From Williamwhitmania taraxaci (GTDB lineage: Bacteria > Bacteroidota > Bacteroidia > Bacteroidales > Williamwhitmaniaceae), in assembly GCF_900096565.1 (NCBI RefSeq), contig NZ_FMYP01000008.1, positions 1-64,000 of the forward strand: DNA of 64,000 nucleotides, read 5' to 3'. This document shows, piece after piece, positions 6,012 through 15,221 of the stretch (position 1 is its first letter; the number at the start of each line of letters is the position of its first letter). The notes beneath the pieces were generated by a model. The model had not been told where the DNA came from, made no database searches, and worked only from the letters and a program-made list of their open reading frames with translations. The position numbers and the translations under genes were made by a program.

Positions 6012-8321
6012 TTAATGTTTTTTCTTTTGAGCGTCGGTTACGTCGGTAGCAATTTTAAGAATTGTAGTTATTTCGCCGTGCTCGTTAAAAATAGGAGTGT
6101 AGGTTTCGATCAGTGTCAAATCGATGCCGTTAATTTTTAGCTTTGTGGTGTGCTTCTTAATCTTACCAGCAAGTAAGGTATTCCAAAATTCATCGTATGT
6201 TTCTTCTTCGTAGGTAGACATGTCCACACCATCGGAATGGTGGGTACCTACAATGTTTTCACGGCTGACACCAAGCAGATCGAGGTAGGAGTCGTTTACG
6301 CTTCGAATATATCCACGAATATCGTATTCAATAACGTAGTTGGAAGCGTTAAGGGCATTAATCAATCCTTCCATTTCAGTTCCTTTTCGGGCCGACTCTT
6401 CTTGTGTTGCCTGCAGCTCTTCCATGTTCTGACGCATCTCCTCTTCTTGTGCTGCCATGATTTCGGCTTGCTGCTGCGATTGTTCTAGGAGAACCTTAGT
6501 TTTTTCGTTAACGCGAACCGAGTGAATTGTTGCCGCAATATTTTGGGCAATTTTCTCGACAAATTCGATTTGGTATTTTTCAAATTTATGAAGGGAGGCG
6601 ATCTCCATAACACCGAGAATAACCTCTTCTGTTTTAAGTGGAACGAGAAGAAGGACATTAGGATTTGCATCGCCCAGTCCACTGGTTATTTCAATATAAT
6701 CTTGGGGGATTTCGGTTAGGTATATGGTGTTGCGTTCGGCTCCACATGTACCAACAAGGCCTTCGGCCTCCTCGTATGTTTTTGTAAGGTATTTTTTTCG
6801 GTCGTAAGCAAAGGCTGCCACCATTTCGTAGAATACGTTATGCACATCGTCCTCGTTTTTCACAAAGATTCCACCCTGAATTGCATTTAGGTAGCGAACC
6901 AAATGCTTTATAATATTGTCGGAAAGGGTTACCATTCCATCGTTGGTTTGGCGTAGTATCTCAGTAAAGGAAGCTAAGCCTTGGTTGGCCCATTGAATTT
7001 TTGCCTCTTCCTCCTTGCGGGTTTCCTCTTCGAGTTTTGCTTTTCGTAGGCTGTCGCGCATGTTGAGCAGGGCTTTGCCTAAAATATCCTCATTGCTGAG
7101 CAGGTTGATGTCAACGGAGAGGTTCTCTTGGCCGATTGCGGTTGCAAAGTCAGCCTTATCAACCAATCCATCAATGGATATATTGAGCGCCTTGGTCATA
7201 TCGTCCATTTCATCGCCAGTATGGATATCTTGCTTCATGCTGCGATCAACCTTACCGGTGGCCATCTGAGCCAGACTCTTAGTCACCTTTTCGATGGGAA
7301 GGGTGATGCTGTTGGCCAAATATGCAATAACCAAAACGAGTATGAGCAAACCTAAAATTCCGGTAATGATTGAAACATTATAGGCGTGGTTTGCATCCCT
7401 CAGCATCGATTTTAGGGGAACGGCAATGCCCAAAGTCCAAGGAGTCAGTGTTTGCCCCACCTGCATAGGTGTATAGGAATAGTAGTATTCTTCTCCATTT
7501 TCATTAAAATCGGTAAAAGAAACTTTCTTGCCCTTACGCATCTGTTCGAGAATTTTATACTTCTCGTTCATTTGCTTGCGGAAATCAAATTCTGATTGGT
7601 TTTTGCCAACTTTTGCGGTATCCGGGTCCGAAACAATCATTCCATCTCCGGAAAGCATAAAGGCGTAACTTCCCTCAAATGGTTTTATGTTTCGAACGTA
7701 CTCCTGAAAGCGTGTGAGCAGTAAGTCTACTCCAATAAGGCCAATATATTTCCCTTTTTCGAACATGGGGCATACCAAGGTGGTCATCAATCCTCCTTTT
7801 TGGAGAAGAGAGATGTATGGTTCTGCTATGTTTTCAACTCCCGCAGCTTTCATTGCAGCGTAGTGCGGTGGATCGCCAGTAAGGCTTCTTATCTCCGATT
7901 TTGTCAAAATTTCACCGCCTTCGCGCCAGCAGAGGTAGAATTCTCTTCCGTAGGGTTTGTTCCATGTGGGATCGAGGTTGCTCAACTCCCAACTATCCCA
8001 AATGGCATCCATTTGCGGATTACGTTGAAGAACGTTTAGATACATTCCCGAAAATAATTTTTTCCATTCCTCCCGAGGAAGGTTACGGTATTCCAAGAAC
8101 GACTGTGAGAAGGTTCTCACCACGGAAAAATCTGCATTCAACTTATCCTGAATGTTTAACGCCGATTCTTGTATTCGAGCATCCGCCAGATCGCGAGCGC
8201 TGGAAACGGCTATGTTTCGGGCCGAAATGCTTATGTAGCCTATGGTGGCCACAAAAATAACAATTGATGTGCTGAGGATGAAGAGTTGTATCTTCTGGCG
8301 GATTTTCAGTTTGATAACCAT
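6012..8321 (-). CDS. Kinase-less membrane sensor A (dCache-HAMP-HAMP-GAF-coiled coil-PAS)
   Basis: 769 residues from the ATG at 8321 (MVIKLK), which puts the first membrane helix at the very N-terminus. Order: TM helix; periplasmic double-Cache domain (about 35-310) with the boxes 'WDSWEL', 'KPYGR' and 'IKPFEGSYAF'; second TM helix (about 320-345); HAMP; a second HAMP-like unit; a GAF domain (about 470-610); a charged coiled coil containing EEEMRQNMEELQATQEE; and a C-terminal PAS (about 655-765). No H-box, HATPase, GGDEF, EAL, adenylate cyclase or MCP hairpin is visible, so the output is unknown. Sensors B, C and D in this window share the same cytoplasmic core. It probably detects an extracellular small molecule. 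Confidence 0.85.
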   Translation of the reverse strand: MVIKLKIRQKIQLFILSTSIVIFVATIGYISISARNIAVSSARDLADARIQESALNIQDKLNADFSVVRTFSQSFLEYRNLPREEWKKLFSGMYLNVLQRNPQMDAIWDSWELSNLDPTWNKPYGREFYLCWREGGEILTKSEIRSLTGDPPHYAAMKAAGVENIAEPYISLLQKGGLMTTLVCPMFEKGKYIGLIGVDLLLTRFQEYVRNIKPFEGSYAFMLSGDGMIVSDPDTAKVGKNQSEFDFRKQMNEKYKILEQMRKGKKVSFTDFNENGEEYYYSYTPMQVGQTLTPWTLGIAVPLKSMLRDANHAYNVSIITGILGLLILVLVIAYLANSITLPIEKVTKSLAQMATGKVDRSMKQDIHTGDEMDDMTKALNISIDGLVDKADFATAIGQENLSVDINLLSNEDILGKALLNMRDSLRKAKLEEETRKEEEAKIQWANQGLASFTEILRQTNDGMVTLSDNIIKHLVRYLNAIQGGIFVKNEDDVHNVFYEMVAAFAYDRKKYLTKTYEEAEGLVGTCGAERNTIYLTEIPQDYIEITSGLGDANPNVLLLVPLKTEEVILGVMEIASLHKFEKYQIEFVEKIAQNIAATIHSVRVNEKTKVLLEQSQQQAEIMAAQEEEMRQNMEELQATQEESARKGTEMEGLINALNASNYVIEYDIRGYIRSVNDSYLDLLGVSRENIVGTHHSDGVDMSTYEEETYDEFWNTLLAGKIKKHTTKLKINGIDLTLIETYTPIFNEHGEITTILKIATDVTDAQKKKH

Positions 8322-8339
8322 AGCGGTATATTTTGGCAA

Positions 8340-8769
8340 ACAAGCAGGGTAAACTTACTACTTTTTTTAAAATGGTCAACGCTATTTTCGCGTATCCTTG
8401 CGATTATTGTTACATGTATACTGGTTGATGAGCGTTAGTCGATGGTATATTGTAGTTGTGTTGTTGGGAATTTGTTTTTTTTGTGTGATTACAAATCGTG
8501 CCGCAGTCCCTTTTATTTTAGCTGGAATTGTTGAATATCATTATCTTATTTTGATGTAATACCTCAAAACTAAGTGATTTCTACTGTAAAGAAAAACCTG
8601 ATAACCATGTAAATTGATTAGGTTTGAAAGTATTTGAGCTTATGTTCCAACTTTTTTTTACTTTTATGAGCATCAAATTATCTTTATGCAGATAGTTTTT
8701 CAATAGGAAGCTAAACTATTAATTGTTACTATCATCCAATAACCTGATTTTTATCGAAAAAAAATTGCC
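8340..8769. other. Intergenic region between divergent sensor A and tolC
   Basis: 430 bp of AT-rich DNA between divergent genes. It must carry promoters for both, but I see no full TTG/TAnnTTTG pair. The nearest motif is a minus-strand TAGTTTTG at 8572-8565, about 240 bp from sensor A. No hairpin or RNA gene recognised. Confidence 0.4.
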
Positions 8770-10164
8770 ATGCAATTACAACGTATTCAATTAAAATGGA
8801 GTGTTGTGGCATTGATGCTTCTTGTCGGCCACTCTTCTTTTGGACAGACAGAACCGGCCACAGATTCAACCACAAACGGTTGGAGTTTGGAGCAATGCGT
8901 TCGCTATGCACTCGAGAATAATCTCAGCATAAAGAGTCAAGATTTGAGCCTAAAGGTTCAGGAGAACACTTATCGAGCCTCGCAATATAGCCTTTTACCC
9001 TCGCTTAGCGCTGATGTGTCTCAAAGCACAACAATTGGAAGGGCGGTAGATCCTACCACCTACACTTTTGTGGATAAAACAGTAATGAACGGTAATGGTT
9101 CCATCAGCGCAAACGTCGTGCTATTTAATGGCTGGCAAAAACAAAACACCATCAAGAAGAATCGCTACGATTTGCTGGCAACCAGCAGTGAGTTTGAGAA
9201 GTTGAAAAACGATATTTCCTTAAATATTACGGCCGCTTACTTGCAGATACTTCTCGATGAGGAACTTTATCGGGTTAGCGAGGATCAGCTAACTCTTACC
9301 CAACAACAGGTTGCACAAACCCGCAAATTGGTGGATGCAGGTAAAGTAGTGCTTGGAAACCTTCTCGATATTCAGGCACAGGAGGCCTCTGAGGAGTTGC
9401 AATTGGTGAACTCTAAGAACAAACTCGCGCTTTCTAACCTACAGCTTATCCAGCTGCTCGACCTGACCGATACCACGTTCAGAATAGCTCAACCCGCTCT
9501 TGATGGCTTTGATATCGCTCTTGTTACTTCCGATTACAATTCGGTTTATCCTATTGCCGAGGGTTACTTGCCCCAGATAAAAACAGCGCAATTTAGGGTG
9601 GAAGGTGCCAAAACAGCTATCAGTATTGCTCAGGGAGGTTACTATCCGCAGCTAACGCTTGGAGCATCTTACGGCTCTAGCTATTCCGATAATCGCGATC
9701 AGGTAACGGTTGTAAATGGAGTGCCAGTATCCAAGAGTTATCCGTTTTTTGACCAGTTGCAGGATAACAAAAATTTGGGTGTCTACTTCCGGTTGAGTAT
9801 TCCAATTTTTTCTGGTTTCTCTACGCGCTATAATGTGAGTAATTCAAAAGCGAATTACCATAGGTCGGTAATTGCTCTTCAGGTGGAAAAGAATAACCTT
9901 TATAAAGAAATACAGCAGGCTTCGTCCGATGCCGTTGCTTCCTATAATCGATATACTGCCAGCAACAAATCGGTGGAGACCTTAAACCAAGCATTCAAGT
10001 ATAACGAGAATCGATTCAATGTTGGGCTAATCACCTCATTGGAGTATAATACGGCAAAGAATAAGCTGGCTAAGGCGCAAAGCGACTTGTTGCAAGCACG
10101 CTACGAGTATATCTTTAAGACAAAAATTATGGACTTTTACAGGGGGAATCCTATTAAGCTCTAA
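8770..10164 (+). CDS. TolC-family outer-membrane efflux protein
   Basis: 464 residues with a cleavable signal peptide ending near SSFGQ (residue about 26). The rest has the OEP/TolC pattern: two repeated halves rich in long alpha-helices (for example 'LDIQAQEASEELQLVNSKN' and 'LEYNTAKNKLAKAQSDLLQA') separated by strands. TolC proteins form a trimeric outer-membrane beta-barrel joined to a periplasmic helical tunnel. The gene is followed after 61 bp by a HlyD-type adaptor, so the two should form an efflux system. No inner-membrane pump gene is present next to them. Confidence 0.92.
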   Translation: MQLQRIQLKWSVVALMLLVGHSSFGQTEPATDSTTNGWSLEQCVRYALENNLSIKSQDLSLKVQENTYRASQYSLLPSLSADVSQSTTIGRAVDPTTYTFVDKTVMNGNGSISANVVLFNGWQKQNTIKKNRYDLLATSSEFEKLKNDISLNITAAYLQILLDEELYRVSEDQLTLTQQQVAQTRKLVDAGKVVLGNLLDIQAQEASEELQLVNSKNKLALSNLQLIQLLDLTDTTFRIAQPALDGFDIALVTSDYNSVYPIAEGYLPQIKTAQFRVEGAKTAISIAQGGYYPQLTLGASYGSSYSDNRDQVTVVNGVPVSKSYPFFDQLQDNKNLGVYFRLSIPIFSGFSTRYNVSNSKANYHRSVIALQVEKNNLYKEIQQASSDAVASYNRYTASNKSVETLNQAFKYNENRFNVGLITSLEYNTAKNKLAKAQSDLLQARYEYIFKTKIMDFYRGNPIKL

Positions 10165-10225
10165 TTTGCGTATAGTTAATGTTTGATTTTACTACAAAAA
10201 AAGACGATCGATAAAATTTTTCAAG

Positions 10226-11557
10226 ATGAAAAAGAAAAACAACATTTTAAAATATGCGATATTGGGTGTCGTAATTGTTGCCCTGCTTCTTGTTGTCGGA
10301 AAGTCGGCTGGCTGGTTAGGCAAGGAAATTTCTGTAAAGGTGGCCATTGAAAGACCTACTAAGCGGACAATTGTGGAAACGATCACCGCCAACGGTAAAG
10401 TCCAACCGGTAAAGGAGGTCAAAATAAGTCCAGATGTATCGGGCGAGATTGTGGAGTTAATGGTTAAGGAGGGTGATAAGGTAAATAAGGGTGATCTTCT
10501 TGTGAAGATTAAACCTGACACCTATGTTAGTGGAATGGAGAGAGCTGAGGCTGCTCTTAATTCTTCCAATGCTCGATTGTTACAAACTGAGGCACAACTC
10601 CAAATGGCAAAACTTGCCTACGATAGGAACAAGGAGTTGTTTGCTCAGAAAGCAATATCGCAAGCTGATTTCGAAAGTGCCGAGTCGCAATTTAAGGTTG
10701 CCAAAGGCGATTATGAAGCGGCTAGGTTTAGCGTTAAGAGTGCCGATGCCACCGTAAAAGAGGCTCGTGAAAGCTTAGCAAAAACTACCATCTATGCTCC
10801 TGTGTCGGGAACTATTTCTAAACTCAATGTTGAAAAAGGTGAGCGCGTGGTAGGAACCATGCAAATGGCTGGTACTGAACTAATGCGCTTGGCGAACCTG
10901 AACAATATGGAGGTTCGTGTGGATGTAAATGAGAACGACATTGTTCGTGTTAAGTATAACGATACGGCACTAATTGAGGTGGATGCCTACATGGGTAGGA
11001 AATTTAAAGGAATTGTTACCCAAATTGCAAACTCGGCTAGTGTTCAGGGTGGTTCGGCCGATCAGGTAACTAGTTTCGAAGTAAGAGTTCTGTTATTGGA
11101 GGATTCTTACGCCGATTTAACAAAAAAGGGGATTGCTAACCCGTTTCGTCCGGGTATGTCCGCCACGGTTGATATACAAACTGAGCGCAAGGAAAACGTT
11201 ATGACCTTACCTATTCAGGCCATCACTATTTTGTCCGATACTACCAAAATGGATATGGAAAAGAAGTCGGGTAGCAAAGAAGAAAAGAAACCAGAGGCTA
11301 AAAGCGGCTCGGTGGATGCCAAAAAAAGCGTTAGCGATAAACCGGTTGAGGTTGTCTTTGTTGTGACTAAGACAAATAAGGTAAAGCACTATGCTGTTAA
11401 AACGGGTATTCAGGATGATTCCTACATTGAAATTATATCGGGCCTCACCGATTCGATGGAAGTAGTTATTGCTCCTTTTAGTGTAATTTCGCGGCGGTTA
11501 AAAGATTCTGTTTTGGTTCAAAAGGTGCCAAAAGATAAACTGTTCGAAAAGGAATAA
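10226..11557 (+). CDS. HlyD/RND-type periplasmic adaptor protein
   Basis: 443 residues: a short cytoplasmic Lys-rich tip, one TM helix (about 11-28), a split biotinyl-lipoyl domain (about 50-85 and about 185-215), a helical hairpin between them (about 95-175), and a beta-barrel plus membrane-proximal domain after residue 215. Near residue 345 there is a low-complexity Lys/Ser/Glu insertion (MEKKSGSKEEKKPEAKSG) within the last domain, unusual for the family. The protein links an inner-membrane transporter to the upstream TolC-type channel. Its partner is probably an ABC (MacB-like) or RND pump encoded elsewhere; this is inference. tsaB starts 6 bp downstream. Confidence 0.9.
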   Translation: MKKKNNILKYAILGVVIVALLLVVGKSAGWLGKEISVKVAIERPTKRTIVETITANGKVQPVKEVKISPDVSGEIVELMVKEGDKVNKGDLLVKIKPDTYVSGMERAEAALNSSNARLLQTEAQLQMAKLAYDRNKELFAQKAISQADFESAESQFKVAKGDYEAARFSVKSADATVKEARESLAKTTIYAPVSGTISKLNVEKGERVVGTMQMAGTELMRLANLNNMEVRVDVNENDIVRVKYNDTALIEVDAYMGRKFKGIVTQIANSASVQGGSADQVTSFEVRVLLLEDSYADLTKKGIANPFRPGMSATVDIQTERKENVMTLPIQAITILSDTTKMDMEKKSGSKEEKKPEAKSGSVDAKKSVSDKPVEVVFVVTKTNKVKHYAVKTGIQDDSYIEIISGLTDSMEVVIAPFSVISRRLKDSVLVQKVPKDKLFEKE

Positions 11558-11563
11558 TAGTTA

Positions 11564-12268
11564 ATGGCCTTAGTTTTAACGATTGAAACAAGCACTGATG
11601 TGTGCTCGGCTGCCCTCTCTAAAGATGGGCAGCTTTTGTGTTACAGAGAAAATAGCGAAGGATTCTCTCATGCTGCTTTGCTTGCGGTTTTTATAGATGA
11701 ACTTCTGAAAGAGGCGGCTGTAACACCAAAGCAACTTAGCGCAGTATGTGTGGGCCGAGGTCCTGGTTCTTATACCGGTTTGCGAATAGGCGTTTCTACA
11801 GCCAAGGGGATCTGCTATGCGGCCGAATTACCCCTAATTGCAGTAGATAGTTTGCTTTTGATGTGTTACGGTGCAATGGAAATGGCCAAAACCAGATTGG
11901 GTGACTCTAACTCCTTTTTGCTTTGTCCTATGATTGATGCTCGTCGCATGGAGGTTTACAGTGCGCTATACGACGAAACTTTTCAATTGGTCGATCCTGT
12001 AAAGGCCGTGATTATTGAACCTTCCAGCTTTGCCTCGTTTTTGGAAAAAGGAAAGGTTGTGTTTTTTGGCAATGGCGCGGCTAAGTGTAAGGAGTTTATC
12101 GATCATCCGAATGCGATTTTTCTAGAAGGTAATTACGCATCAGCAAAAAATCTTATTACTCCGGCATTAGATGCTTTTAAAAACAGTGATTTTGTGGATG
12201 TAGCCTACTTTGAACCCTTCTATCTAAAGGATTTTGTCATAACTACTTCAAAAAAGAAGTACTTTTAA
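11564..12268 (+). CDS. tsaB: tRNA threonylcarbamoyladenosine biosynthesis protein TsaB
   Basis: 234 residues of the ASKHA-fold TsaB family. TsaB is the inactive homologue that holds TsaD in the TsaBDE complex, which makes t6A at position 37 of ANN-decoding tRNAs. Diagnostic features are the N-terminal 'IETSTDVCSAAL', the conserved 'GRGPGSYTGLRIGVSTAKG' (near residues 65-85) and a C-terminal 'VAYFEPFYLKDF' like the 'P.YLR' tail of homologues. Length is normal. It lies 6 bp after the efflux adaptor gene and is probably co-transcribed with it, although the functions are unrelated. Confidence 0.95.
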   Translation: MALVLTIETSTDVCSAALSKDGQLLCYRENSEGFSHAALLAVFIDELLKEAAVTPKQLSAVCVGRGPGSYTGLRIGVSTAKGICYAAELPLIAVDSLLLMCYGAMEMAKTRLGDSNSFLLCPMIDARRMEVYSALYDETFQLVDPVKAVIIEPSSFASFLEKGKVVFFGNGAAKCKEFIDHPNAIFLEGNYASAKNLITPALDAFKNSDFVDVAYFEPFYLKDFVITTSKKKYF

Positions 12269-12290
12269 AAACGGTAATACGTGAGATATA

Positions 12291-12328
12291 AAAAGCAAAG
12301 CCCCGGAAATTTCCGGGGCTTTGCTTTT
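12291..12328. terminator. Bidirectional terminator after tsaB
   Basis: A perfect 38-bp palindrome: AAAAGCAAAGCCCCGGAAA and its reverse complement. It has a strong GC core and A/T ends, and lies between the convergent tsaB and endonuclease genes. Confidence 0.92.
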
Positions 12329-12344
12329 TGGTGTGTGTAATGTA

Positions 12345-15125
12345 TTATCGTGATACCGTAATCTTCTTTGTTATCACTGTGTTTCCTGTTTCAATACGAA
12401 CCATGTAAATACCGTTGCGAAGTGCAGAGATATCGATAGTTTCGCCTGATGCAACCATCTTCTGGGCAACTTGCTTACCTGTAAGTTCGTAGATTCCGAC
12501 CTTTGCGCCGCTGTGGTTCGCTAGGGAGATGGCTAACTCGTTGGTTGCAGGGTTCGGATATAGGGTAACTATATCTTTAGCGGTCTGTTCAACTCCGGTT
12601 GTGAGATTCACTGTTTGTATTTCGGAGGTGGTCTTTAGACCGAGATTGTCCATAGTCTCCACCTTAAAGAACAATGTGCTAGCTTGTGGTGCCGTTACCG
12701 TTGTACTATAGTTGCTTCCTGAAACTAGAATCATTGTAAGTGAATTGATTAAGTTGTCTGCAGAAGTTCCGTGAAGAACATTAACCACAGCAATTGATCC
12801 ATCACTATCCGTTGCTGTTGCGCCGATGGTAATGGACGCTCCCTGTTGAGGCGTTGAAGGTGTTACCGATATGTTCGATATCGTGGGTGCTTGGTTGGTT
12901 GTCGTTGCAGCAGTTACAGTAATAGTAGCCGACGTAGTTGCCAAATTGAGATTGTCGGTAGCTTCTACTTCATAGTAAAGCTTTGTCACGTTAGGGAACT
13001 CAACGGTTGCCGAATATGTGTTTCCTGATGTTAGAGTCATTGTTGCACTCTGGTCGAGGCTTGTTGGGTCTTGGCCATAGTTTAGCGAAACGCTACTAAT
13101 TGACCCATCAGCATCGGTAACGTTGGCCGAATAGGTAACGTTCGTTCCCACTGCAGGACTTGTAGGTGTATGTACTACTGCAGAAATAGTCGGAGCTTGG
13201 TTAGTGACCGTTGAAGTTCCTACAAGTAAAATATCATCAACACCCCAAAGTGATGCAGAACCAGCAGTTGTCCCGGAGGAAACATACTTAAATCCAATAT
13301 AGAACTGTTTTCCTTCGAGTGAAGTGAGGTCAATATTTCCACTGGAAACATATGCATTTGAGTTAGATGCCGGAACGGTATAGGTAAGTTTGTTCCACGT
13401 TGCAGTGTTTGGGTTTCCCGTACCGCTGTAGTCGGTCGAATAGCATACGGTCAGGGTGTTAGGGTAGTTTGCGTCCGTGAATTTAGTTTTCACCTTAAAG
13501 GAAAGTGCTATGCTCTTGTAGTTTGTAGCATCTACCTTCTTGGTAATAAGCCAATCTTCACTGGCAACATCTCCGCCAAAACCATTGATTTCAAAAGCAT
13601 TGCTAACACATGCCCAGTTCTTATTTGATGCAACACTGTAGGCCAACCAATCGGAAGGTAGACAGCTAACAAAATCTTCAGAAAGCAGGTTGGTCGGTGC
13701 CACACTATTGGCAACAGTATAGCTCTCTGTTGTCGATTTTTCAGTAGCAGGTGTTGTGTTGGTTGCCGAAATGTAGTAGTAAACCTTAGCACTAACGGCC
13801 TGTGCGGGGATAGTCGCGGTGTAGATGTCGCCACCAGTAGTGCTCATTGCAATTTCGGTAGTAGGCGTAGCGGTTAATCCCCAGAATAGTGTCACGCTAT
13901 TTAGCGCAGTTGCCGAGTTCACTTTTGCCGAGATTAAAACCGTGTTGGTTTCATTCGGTGCTGTTGGGGTTGTTGTTAAATTTGAGATTACAAGGCTGTT
14001 CCCAACTTTGTAGGTTTTGGTTATCGTCGTTGAACTTCCTCCATCCACATCTTGGGCAAAAACGGAGTAGTAAACGGTTGTGTTAAGTGCCTGTGCAGGA
14101 ATTGGTGTCGCAGTCTGGTAGGTATCACCGGTTGTTTTGGTCATGGCGATTTCTGTTGACTCCATTGCTGGTGTGTTGCCCCACTTTAGCTTAACCACCG
14201 AAATCGTTGTTTTACCGATAACTGTTGCTGACAATGAAACCGTGTTTGTTTCGTTTGGAAATTCTGGCGTTAGTGCCAATGCCGATATTGAAACGCCCGA
14301 AGGGGTTTGTCCTCCCCATACATATTCGGCATATTCCGGATGATCGATGTATGGATTACGGTTTTTTTGGATACCGTAAACCGCATTGTTTCTGTCTATC
14401 TCCTTTTGGCTAACTGGATCGCTCTGAGCCCACTTCAACAACAGTTGAACGTAAGCCTCCTTATAGGCAGGGTAACTATTGCCTGCAAGTATTTGCTGTG
14501 CTTCGGTGGCAATGGATGCCCAACCGGTAATTTTATCTTCGTAGCAGGTGGCCATGTAGAAGTAGGTGCGGGCAAAGTCACCCTTGTAGGTATCGATGGG
14601 CTCGAACACGGTTCCTGTTAAATTGGTTGTAGGATCGGCTGTGCCAAGCATGCTTCCATTGGTGGATTGCCAAGTTGCAGAACTTACCTCACCAAAAATG
14701 TAGTTGCTGCGTTTTCCGTTTACGTATCCATCCGTTGGGTAGAGGTGAAAGAGATCGGAGTACATTGGAGTCGCTTCGGCAAACCAACTTTTTGGAAAGG
14801 AGTGTTCACGGTTGTAGCAATTATTTTCCCCGCTGTAATTCCCGCATTGATCGGTTACAAAGGTGTATTCGTAGGCGGGTGTTCCCCCTGGAATGTCGGA
14901 GTACATATCCCAAACTTTACCGTTGGCTTTCTTGTCGGTTGTTTGGAAGTCGGTCCAGAGATTATCGTAACTACGAACAGTATGATTACCAATTATTCCA
15001 AAAAGTGCTGTTTTTAGTTCCGCACCCGATTTTCCATCGGCGTTGGTGTAGTAACCTGCCGGCGCTTGTGCCCATATGAGCAGTGGTAGTAGCCAAAATG
15101 AAAGGAGGAGTAAATTTTTCTTCAT
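12345..15125 (-). CDS. Secreted endonuclease I with Ig-like, anchor-J-like and T9SS sorting domains
   Basis: 926 residues. A signal peptide (1-19, ending LLIWAQ) is followed by an endonuclease I (EndA/NucM) domain (about 20-270) with the beta-beta-alpha-metal box 'NREHSFPKSWF' and downstream 'GDFARTYFYMATCYEDK'. Then come two Ig-like repeats (about 275-470), a jelly-roll segment resembling choice-of-anchor J domains (about 480-640), two more Ig-like repeats (about 645-835) and a C-terminal T9SS type A sorting domain ending KKITVSR. It should degrade extracellular DNA at the cell surface. The nuclease part is nearly identical to that of the upstream paralogue, which indicates tandem duplication; the middle is unique to this copy. 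Confidence 0.92.
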   Translation of the reverse strand: MKKNLLLLSFWLLPLLIWAQAPAGYYTNADGKSGAELKTALFGIIGNHTVRSYDNLWTDFQTTDKKANGKVWDMYSDIPGGTPAYEYTFVTDQCGNYSGENNCYNREHSFPKSWFAEATPMYSDLFHLYPTDGYVNGKRSNYIFGEVSSATWQSTNGSMLGTADPTTNLTGTVFEPIDTYKGDFARTYFYMATCYEDKITGWASIATEAQQILAGNSYPAYKEAYVQLLLKWAQSDPVSQKEIDRNNAVYGIQKNRNPYIDHPEYAEYVWGGQTPSGVSISALALTPEFPNETNTVSLSATVIGKTTISVVKLKWGNTPAMESTEIAMTKTTGDTYQTATPIPAQALNTTVYYSVFAQDVDGGSSTTITKTYKVGNSLVISNLTTTPTAPNETNTVLISAKVNSATALNSVTLFWGLTATPTTEIAMSTTGGDIYTATIPAQAVSAKVYYYISATNTTPATEKSTTESYTVANSVAPTNLLSEDFVSCLPSDWLAYSVASNKNWACVSNAFEINGFGGDVASEDWLITKKVDATNYKSIALSFKVKTKFTDANYPNTLTVCYSTDYSGTGNPNTATWNKLTYTVPASNSNAYVSSGNIDLTSLEGKQFYIGFKYVSSGTTAGSASLWGVDDILLVGTSTVTNQAPTISAVVHTPTSPAVGTNVTYSANVTDADGSISSVSLNYGQDPTSLDQSATMTLTSGNTYSATVEFPNVTKLYYEVEATDNLNLATTSATITVTAATTTNQAPTISNISVTPSTPQQGASITIGATATDSDGSIAVVNVLHGTSADNLINSLTMILVSGSNYSTTVTAPQASTLFFKVETMDNLGLKTTSEIQTVNLTTGVEQTAKDIVTLYPNPATNELAISLANHSGAKVGIYELTGKQVAQKMVASGETIDISALRNGIYMVRIETGNTVITKKITVSR

Positions 15126-15221
15126 AAAAAAAGTGCATTTAATAGAGGGGCGGAATTCCCTATACCGTCGAATTTACTCGGCAGTACAGGGAATCCTATC
15201 CTGTTGTTTAGTTTTGTGTAT

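Noticed and set aside
6012-8321. Methyl-accepting chemotaxis protein
   Set aside because: Cache and HAMP are present and the coiled coil contains EEEMRQNMEELQ, but the conserved MCP hairpin tip is missing and no che genes are in the window.
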